DNA of 64,000 nt from Symsagittifera roscoffensis. Taxonomy: Eukaryota > Xenacoelomorpha > Acoela > Convolutidae. The first letter of the stretch is position 1, and every line of letters begins with the position of its first letter. Of this stretch, positions 55,301 through 64,000 are shown piece after piece. Location of the stretch: positions 1 to 64,000 of the forward strand of contig NW_026971597.1 of the NCBI RefSeq assembly GCF_963678635.1. The letters are read 5' to 3'. The position numbers and the translations under genes are program-made. Below the pieces are notes generated by a model that was given only the letters and a program-made list of their open reading frames with translations, was not told the origin of the DNA and did not search any database.

Positions 55301-58300
55301 AAAAATGAATAATTCAGGATTTTTATTGAATCAATTTTGTGATCCAGAGTGATCCGATCACCATAATTTGATTTATTTTGTGGTCCCATTTTGAAAACGA
55401 GATCTCCTTGATCAGTTTGTTAAAAACAAACTGTAGAGAGCCAACTGGGTCAATTGGTGGGATGAATGTAAACAAATCGTCCATGAAAAAAAATCAAAAA
55501 AATTGGCCAACTGTGGCAAATGGTGAAACAACAGGGCCAACTGGGGCAAATGAGGAAACAGCAGAGGGCAAACTGGTGGGACAGCTATACAAAAATTGTC
55601 CTAAAAAATGATGAAAATTTAGCTTGGATGAGATTTGGTCAAAAAAAAGTTTGATGGACGTTCCTAAAACTGTCAATCGACTTATGAAAACGTCGTTTTA
55701 AAACAACGTTTCTTGTTCTGAAATTATAAGGTCGCAAGATTTCTTGTTAATTGAGTTTTTATTCGTTGTGTAGAACCACAGAGGAAGTTCATTAATAAAA
55801 TCAGTGGTTGATTTTTTTTATAATCAGATCGCTCTAACAATTTTTTATTGAATTGAACAAAATTTATCCATTTTGAAATGCTTTTCCAAGTTTTAGGTTT
55901 TGAAAAACTATCAAAGTCACGCAATTTGAATCCTATTAATCATAACTTGGTTAATTTGAATGGAGAGACTGACTTTTTTATATAGGTGATCAACGAAATG
56001 AGTCTCATCTCCACGAATAATCGAAAAACAAAACCAAAAATACATATCAATTGTGGTTTTTCCTATCGATGACACAACCACCAATGGCAAAATTATATTC
56101 GTGATTGGATTTCAAACGAAATATTTTATATAATTCAGTATTTTTAAAGAAACAATATCGTGATCTAGAGTGATCCGATCACCATAATTTGATTTCATTT
56201 GTTGTCTCATTTTGACAACAAGATCTCCGTGATGAGTTTGTTAAAAACAAACAGTACAGAGCCAACTGGGTCAATTGATGGGACAAATAAATACAAAACA
56301 TCCATGAAAAAGATCAAAAAAATTGACCAACTGGGGCAAATGGTGTAACAACAGGGCAAACTGGTGGGACAGCTATACAAAAATTGTCCTAAAAAATGAT
56401 GAAAATTTAGCTTGGATGAGATTTGTTCAAAAAAAAGTTTGATGGACGTTCCTAAAACTGTCAATCGACTTATGAAAACGTCGTTTTAAAAAAATGTTTC
56501 TTGTTCTGAAGTTATAAGGTCGCAAGATTTCTTGTTAATTGAGTTTTTATTCGTTGTGTAGAACCACAGAGGAAGTTCATTAATAAAATCAGTGGTTGAT
56601 TTTTTTATAATCAGATCGCTCTAACAATTTTTTATTGAATTGAACAAAATTTATCCATTTTGAAATGCTTTTCCAAGTTTTAGGTTTTGAAAAACTATCA
56701 AAGTCACGCAATTTGAATCCTATTAATCATAACTTGGTTAATTTGAATGGAGAGACTGACTTTTTTATATAGATGATCAATGGAATGAGTCTCATCTCCA
56801 CGAATAATCGAAAAACAAACCAAAAATACATATCAATTGTGGTTTTTCCTATCGATATCACAACCTCCAATGGCAAAATTATATTCGTGATTGGCTTTCA
56901 AACAAAAAACTTAGATAGTTTAAGTTTTTTTATTGAATCAATATCGTGGTCTAGAGTGATCCGATCACTATAATTTGATTTCATTTGTGATCCCATTTTG
57001 ACAACGAGATCTCCTTGATGAGTTTGTTAAAAACAAACTGTAGAGAGCCATCTGGGTCTTTTGATGGGACAAACAAATACAGAACATCCATAAAAAAGAA
57101 TTAAAAAATTGGCCAACTGTGGCAAAAGGTGAAACAACAGGGCCAATTGGGGCAAATGGTGAAACAACTGGGGCAAATTGTGAAAAATCAAGGAAATTAT
57201 ATTCGTGAATGGCCTTGAAACAAAACAAAATAAATATTCAGGATTTTTTAAATCAATTTTGTGATCCAGAGTGATCCGATCACCATAATTTGATTTATTT
57301 TGTGGTCCCATTTTGAAAACGAGATCTCCTTGATGAGTTTGTTAAAAACAAACTGTAGAGAGCCAACTGGGTCAATTGGTGGGATAAATGTAAACAAATC
57401 GTCCATGAAAAAAAAATCAAAATAATTGGCCAACTGTGGAAAATGGTGAAACAACAGGGCCAACTGGGGCAAATGGGGAAACAGCAGAGGGCAAACTGGT
57501 GGGACAACTATACAAAAATTGTCCTACAAAATGATGAAAATTTAGCTTGGATGAGATTTGTTCAAAAAAAGGTTTGATGGACGTTCCTAAAACTGTCAAT
57601 CGACTTATGAAAACGTCGTTTTAAAAAAATGTTTCTTGTTGTGAAATTATAAGGTCGCAAGACTTCTTGTTAATTGAGTTTTTATTCGTTGTGTAGAACC
57701 AAAGAGGAAGTTCATTAATAATATCAGTGGTTGATTTTTTTTTATAATCAGGACGCTCAAACATTTTTTTATTGAATTGAACAAAATTTATCCTTGATGA
57801 AATGCTTTTCCAAGTTTTAGGTTTTGAAAAACTATCAAAGTCACGCAATTTGAATCCTAATAATCATAACTTGGTTAACTTGAATAGAGAGACTGACTTT
57901 TTTATGTAGGTGATCAATGAAATGAGTCCCATCTCCACGAATAATCGAAAAACAAAACCAAAGATACATATCAATTGTGGTTTTTCCTATCGATAACACA
58001 ACCACCAATGGCAAAAATATATTCGTGATTGGATTTCAAACAAAATTTTTTATATAATTCAGGATTTTTAAAGAAACAATATCGTGATCTAGAGTGATCC
58101 GATCACCATAATTTGATTTCATTTGTTGTCTCATTTTGACAACGAAATCTCCGTGATGAGTTTGTTAAAAACAAACTGTACAGAGCCAACTGGGTCAATT
58201 GATGGGACAAATAAATACAAAACATCCATGAAAAAGATCAAAAAAATTGACCAACTGGGGCAAATGGTGGAACAACAGGGCCAACTGGTGGGACAACTAT

Positions 58301-61300
58301 ACAAAAATTGTCCTACAAAATGATGAAAATTTAGCTTGGATGAGATTTGTTCAAAAAAAGGTTTGACGGACGTTCCTTAAACTGTCAATTGACTTATGAA
58401 AAGGTCGTTCTAAAGAAGTGTTTCTTGTTCTGAAATTATAAGGTCGCAAGACTTCTTGTTAATTGATTTTTTATTTGTTGTGTAGAATCAAAGAGGAAGT
58501 TCATTAATAAAATCAGTGGTTGGTTTTTTTATAATCAGGACGCTCTAACAATTTTTTTTGAATTGAACAAAATTTATCCATTTTGAAATGCTTTTCCAAG
58601 TTTTAGGTTTTGAAAAACTATCAAACTCACGCAATTTGAGTCCTTTTAATCATAACTTGGTTAATTTGAATGGAGAGACTGACTTTTTTATATAGGTGAT
58701 CAATGAAATGAGTCTCATCTCAACGAATAATCGAAAAACAAAACCAAAAATACATATCAATTGTGGTTTTTCCTATCGATAACACAACCACCAATGGCAA
58801 AATTATATTCGTGATTGGATTTCAAACAAAATTTTTTATATAATTCAGGATTTTTAATGAAACAATATCGTGATCTAGAGTGATCCGATCACCATAATTT
58901 GATTTAATTTGTTGTCTCATTTTGACAACGAGATCTCCGTGACGAGTTTGTTAAAAACAAACTGTACAGAGCCAACTGGGTCAATTGATGGGACAAATAA
59001 ATACAAAACATCCATGAAAAAGATCAAAAAAATTGACCAACTGGGGCAAATGGTGGAACAACAGGGCCAACTGGTGGGACAACTATACAAAAATTGTCCT
59101 ACAAAATGATGAAAATTTAGCTTGGATGAGATTTGTTCAAAAAAAGGTTTGACGGACGTTCCTTAAACTGTCAATTGACTTATGAAAAGGTCGTTCTAAA
59201 GAAGTGTTTCTTGTTCTGAAATTATAAGGTCGCAAGACTTCTTGTTAATTGATTTTTTATTTGTTGTGTAGAATCAAAGAGGAAGTTCATTAATAAAATC
59301 AGTGGTTGGTTTTTTTATAATCAGGACGCTCTAACAATTTTTTTTGAATTGAACAAAATTTATCCATTTTGAAATGCTTTTCCAAGTTTTAGGTTTTGAA
59401 AAACTATCAAACTCACGCAATTTGAGTCCTTTTAATCATAACTTGGTTAATTTGAATGGAGAGACTGACTTTTTTATATAGGTGATCAATGAAATGAGTC
59501 TCATCTCAACGAATAATCGAAAAACAAAACCAAAAATACATATCAATTGTGGTTTTTCCTATCGATAACACAACCACCAATGGCAAAATTATATTCGTGA
59601 TTGGATTTCAAACAAAATTTTTTATATAATTCAGGATTTTTAATGAAACAATATCGTGATCTAGAGTGATCCGATCACCATAATTTGATTTAATTTGTTG
59701 TCTCATTTTGACAACGAGATCTCCGTGACGAGTTTGTTAAAAACAAACTGTACAGAGCCAACTGGGTCAATTGATGGGACAAATAAATACAAAACGTCGA
59801 TGAAAAAGATCAAAAAAATTGGCCAACAAAAGGGCCAACTTGTGGGACAACTATACAAAAATTGTCCTACAAAATGATGAAAATTTAGCTTGGATGAGAT
59901 TTTTTCAAAAAAAGGTTCGATGGACGTTCCTAAAACTGTCAATCGACTTATGAAAAGGTCGTTTTAAAAAAGTGTTTCTTGTTCTGAAATTATAAGGTCG
60001 CAAGACTTCTTGTTAATTGAGTTCTTATTCGTTGTGTAGAACCAAAGAGGAAGTTCATTAATAAAATCAGTGGTTGGTTTTTTTATAATCAGAACGCTCT
60101 AACAATTTTTTATTGAAATCAACAAAATTTATCCGTTTTGAAATGCTTTTCTAAGTTTTAGGTTTTGAAAAACTATCAAAATCACGCAATTTGAATCCTA
60201 TTAATCATAACTTGGTTAATTTGAATGGAGAGACTGACTTTTATATATAATTGATCAATGGAATGAGTCTCATCTCCACGAATAATCGAAAAACAAAACC
60301 AAAAATACATATCAATTGTGGTTTTTCCTATCGATAACACAACCTCCAATGGCAAAATTATTTTCGTGATTGGCTTTCAAACAAAACACTTAGATAGTTT
60401 AAGTTTTTTTATTGAATCAATATCGTGGTCTAGAGTGATCCGATCACCATAATTTGATTTCATTTGTGATCCCATTTTGACAACGAGATCTCCTTAATGA
60501 GTTTGTTAAAAACAAAATGTAGAGAGCCAACTGGTTCAATTGGTGGGACAAACGTATACAAATCGTCCATAAAAAAGATAATAAAAATTTGCCAACTGGG
60601 GCAAATGGTGAATAATTGGCCAAATGGGGCAAATGGTGAAACAACTGGGGCAAATTGTGCAACATCAAAAAAATTATATTCGTGATTGGCTTTGAAACAA
60701 AAAAAATGAATAATTCAGGATTTTTATTGAATCAATTTTGTGATCCAGAGTGATCCGATCACCATAATTTGATTTATTTTGTGGTCCCATTTTGAAAACG
60801 AGATCTCCTTGATCAGTTTGTTAAAAACAAACTGTAGAGAGCCAACTGGGTCAATTGGTGGGATGAATGTAAACAAATCGTCCATGAAAAAAAATCAAAA
60901 AAATTGGCCAACTGTGGCAAATGGTGAAACAACAGGGCCAACTGGGGCAAATGAGGAAACAGCAGAGGGCAAACTGGTGGGACAGCTATACAAAAATTGT
61001 CCTAAAAAATGATGAAAATTTAGCTTGGATGAGATTTGGTCAAAAAAAAGTTTGATGGACGTTCCTAAAACTGTCAATCGACTTATGAAAACGTCGTTTT
61101 AAAACAACGTTTCTTGTTCTGAAATTATAAGGTCGCAAGATTTCTTGTTAATTGAGTTTTTATTCGTTGTGTAGAACCACAGAGGAAGTTCATTAATAAA
61201 ATCAGTGGTTGATTTTTTTTATAATCAGATCGCTCTAACAATTTTTTATTGAATTGAACAAAATTTATCCATTTTGAAATGCTTTTCCAAGTTTTAGGTT

Positions 61301-62340
61301 TTGAAAAACTATCAAAGTCACGCAATTTGAATCCTATTAATCATAACTTGGTTAATTTGAATGGAGAGACTGACTTTTTTATATAGGTGATCAACGAAAT
61401 GAGTCTCATCTCCACGAATAATCGAAAAACAAAACCAAAAATACATATCAATTGTGGTTTTTCCTATCGATGACACAACCACCAATGGCAAAATTATATT
61501 CGTGATTGGATTTCAAACGAAATATTTTATATAATTCAGTATTTTTAAAGAAACAATATCGTGATCTAGAGTGATCCGATCACCATAATTTGATTTCATT
61601 TGTTGTCTCATTTTGACAACAAGATCTCCGTGATGAGTTTGTTAAAAACAAACAGTACAGAGCCAACTGGGTCAATTGATGGGACAAATAAATACAAAAC
61701 ATCCATGAAAAAGATCAAAAAAATTGACCAACTGGGGCAAATGGTGTAACAACAGGGCAAACTGGTGGGACAGCTATACAAAAATTGTCCTAAAAAATGA
61801 TGAAAATTTAGATTGGATGAGATTTGTTCAAAAAAAAGTTTGATGGACGTTCCTAAAACTGTCAATCGACTTATGAAAACGTCGTTTTAAAAAAATGTTT
61901 CTTGTTCTGAAGTTATAAGGTCGCAAGATTTCTTGTTAATTGAGTTTTTATTCGTTGTGTAGAACCACAGAGGAAGTTCATTAATAAAATCAGTGGTTGA
62001 TTTTTTTTATAATCAGATCGCTCTAACAATTTTTTATTGAATTGAACAAAATTTAACCATTTTGAAATGCTTTTCCAAGTTTTAGGTTTTGAAAAACTAT
62101 CAAAGTCACGCAATTTGAATCCTATTAATCATAACTTGGTTAATTTGAATGGAGAGACTGACTTTTTTATATAGATGATCAATGGAATGAGTCTCATCTC
62201 CACGAATAATCGAAAAACAAACCAAAAATACATATCAATTGTGGTTTTTCTTATCGATATCACAACCTCCTATGGCAAAATTATATTCGTGATTGGCTTT
62301 CAAACAAAAAACTTAGATAGTTTAAGTTTTTTTATTGAAT
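52320..62340. repeat. Higher-order repeat B: 4.6 kb and 5.4 kb copies differing by one monomer
   Basis: 52320-56936 recurs at 56937-62340. The offset is 4616-4617 bp up to about 54290 and 5401-5402 bp from about 54300 on. The difference is one extra 786-bp monomer in the second copy (anchors 58097, 58883, 59669 against 53480, 54266). Sequence identity between copies is very high, so the duplication and the extra unit are recent. Confidence 0.93.
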
Positions 62341-64000
62341 CAATATCGTGGTCTAGAGTGATCCGATCACCATAATTTGATTTCATTTGTGATCCCATTC
62401 TGAAAACGAGATCTCCTTGATGAGTTTCTTAAAAACAAACTGTAGAGAGCCAACTGGGTCAATTGGTGGGACAAATGTATACAAATCGTCCATAAAAAAA
62501 ATCAAAACAATTGGCTAACTGGGGCAAATGGCGAAACAGCAGAGGGCAAACTGGTGGGATAACTAAACAAAAATTGTCCGACAAAAAAATGAAAAATTGG
62601 GAAAGGTTGAGGTTTGTTCAAAAAAATGTTTCATGGACGTTCCGAAAAATGTTTTGAAAACGTCTTTTTAAAAAAAAAACATTTTTCGTACTGAATTTCT
62701 AAAGTCGCAAGACTTCCTTTTCATTGAGTGTTTTAACTGATTTCCTGTTTATTTGTTGGTTAAAACCAAACAGGAAATTAATTAATAAAGTCAATGGTTA
62801 TTTGTTTTTAATCAGAACGCTCAAACAACTTTTTTTGAATTGATCAAATTTATCCATTTTGGAATTTTTTTTCCAATTTTAAAGTTTCGAAGAAATATCA
62901 AAACAACGCAATTTTATTCCTATTGATCATAAATTTGTTAATCTGAACGGAAAGGCTGACTTTTTATATATGTGATCAACGGGATGAGTCTCTTCTCCCC
63001 GAATAATTGAAAAACAAAACCAAAAATATCATATCGATTGTGGTTTTTTCTATCGATAACAAAACCTCTGATGGAAAAATTTTATTCGTGATTGGCTTTC
63101 AAACAAAATATCTTAAATAATTCAGTACTTTTAATGAAACAATATCTTGATCTAGAGTGATTCGATCACCATAATTTGATTTGATTTGTTGTCTCATTTT
63201 GACAACGAGATCTCCGTGATGAATTTGTTAAAAACAATTTGTACAGAGCCAACTGGGTCAATTGATGGGACAAAGAAATACAAAACGTCCATAAAAAAGA
63301 TCAAAAAAATTGGCCAACTGGGGCAAATGGTGAAACAACAGGGCCAACTGGTGGGATAACTATACAAAAATTGTCCAACAAAATGATGATGAAAATTTAG
63401 CAGAGGATGCGATTTGTTCAAAAAAATGTATGATGGACGTTCCGAAAACTGTCAATCGACTTATGAAAACGTCGTTTCAAAAAAATGTTTCAAGTACTGA
63501 AATTCTAAGGTCACAGGATTTCTTGTTAATTGAGTTTTTATTCGTTGTGTATAACCAAACAGGAAATTCATTAATAAAATCATTGGTTGTTTTTTTTATA
63601 ATCAGAACGCTCTAACAATTTTTTATTGAATTGAACAAAATTTATCCATTTTGAAATGCTTTTCCAAGTTATAGTTTTTGAAGAACTAACAAAACTATCA
63701 TCTATTTGAATCCGATTAATCATAATTTGGTTAATTTGAATAGAGAGACTGCCTTTTTATATAGATCATCGATGAAATGAGTCTCATCTCCACGAATAAT
63801 CGAAAAACAAAACCAAAAATACATATCAATTGTGGTTTTTCCTATCGATAACACAACCTCTAATGACAAAATTATATTCGTGATTGGCTTTCAAACAAAA
63901 GACTTAGATAGTTTAAATTTTTTTTTGAATCAATATCGTGGTCTAGAGTGATCCGATCACCATAATTTGATTTCATTTGTGATCCCATTTTGACAACGAG

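Larger units (their letters stand above)
42085..64000. repeat. Satellite array with discrete monomer length classes, continuing past the window
   Basis: About 36 anchor sites of the form gtgatccgatcac were found by eye (first near 42219, last near 63951). Spacings fall into classes of about 785-790, 820-832, 305-320 and 220-225 bp. Long monomers carry the full unit. Short ones lack the middle of about 480 bp and have ttgaaac where long ones have ttcaaac before the next unit. Each monomer has internal subrepeats of 'ggccaactggggcaaatggtg' type and several short palindromes. Small frames recur on both strands but differ in length and stops among copies, so I do not call genes. Confidence 0.95.

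Noticed and set aside
42248-63615. Recurrent 60-106-residue ORFs in the satellite, including collagen-like GPTGANGE stretches
   Set aside because: They follow the monomer sequence on both strands, vary in length and stops, and have no shared start context.
1-64000. tRNA, rRNA, CRISPR arrays, bacterial operons or ribosome-binding sites
   Set aside because: None seen; the content is eukaryotic.

Overview
This window looks like nuclear DNA of an invertebrate animal. It is AT-rich and intron-bearing, with pyrimidine-tract 3' splice acceptors (runs of T ending in AG or CAG), a rhodopsin-type GPCR exon, an MFS transporter fragment, hAT transposons and a large satellite array. A nematode would fit, but the sequence does not prove the phylum. 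Very little of the window is intact host gene; most is mobile or repetitive DNA. Some reading frames below lack an ATG, and I give the span of the open frame instead.

1-17762: one very large (about 17.8 kb) Ty3/Gypsy-type, envelope-bearing LTR retroelement, transcribed on the minus strand. The 5' LTR is 17359-17762. The 3' LTR is 1-376, with about 34 bases lying beyond the window start. Reading leftward: a leader with small basic ORFs, gag (15672-12076), protease-RT-RNase H-integrase (12075-8257), an open Pro/Ser/Thr-rich frame without ATG (7182-6007), an envelope-like glycoprotein (6098-3669) and three further ORFs down to 1971. The LTRs differ at only a few sites, so the insertion is young, yet the copy is broken. 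There is an in-frame TAA between gag and protease, an in-frame TAG inside RT, a frameshift in the integrase zinc-binding region, and a deletion of most of the integrase core.

17763-25400: host flank. It starts with the last coding exon of a neuropeptide-type GPCR (18252-18454, +), whose other exons are not seen; the retroelement probably sits in its last intron. The rest is low-coding sequence with old dispersed repeats and a tandem duplication at 22340-22897.

25425-33070: the 3' part of an MFS transporter gene (minus), frameshifted and without its 5' exons; an intact hAT-type MITE with a perfect 8-bp target duplication (26494-26897); about 2.8 kb of unrecognised sequence; then a GC-richer minus-strand region (33069-29706) encoding what looks like four successive degenerate retropepsin-like modules, now broken by frameshifts and three in-frame TGA codons.

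33070-39350: simple and tandem repeats: an 862-bp tandem duplication carrying (GTAT)n, palindromic minisatellites built from 'accgctcaaa' and its complement, and a second-hand copy of part of the MFS gene (36634-36752).

39351-40585: a hAT element with terminal inverted repeats, a near-perfect 8-bp target duplication and the C-terminal part of a frameshifted transposase. It shares termini with the MITE at 26494.

40600-64000: a satellite array, diverged at its left edge, homogeneous to the right and running off the window. Monomers fall in discrete length classes (about 785/825, 310 and 222 bp) arranged in higher-order repeats. One candidate protein-coding exon with consensus splice sites (41830-42015, +) lies at its edge.
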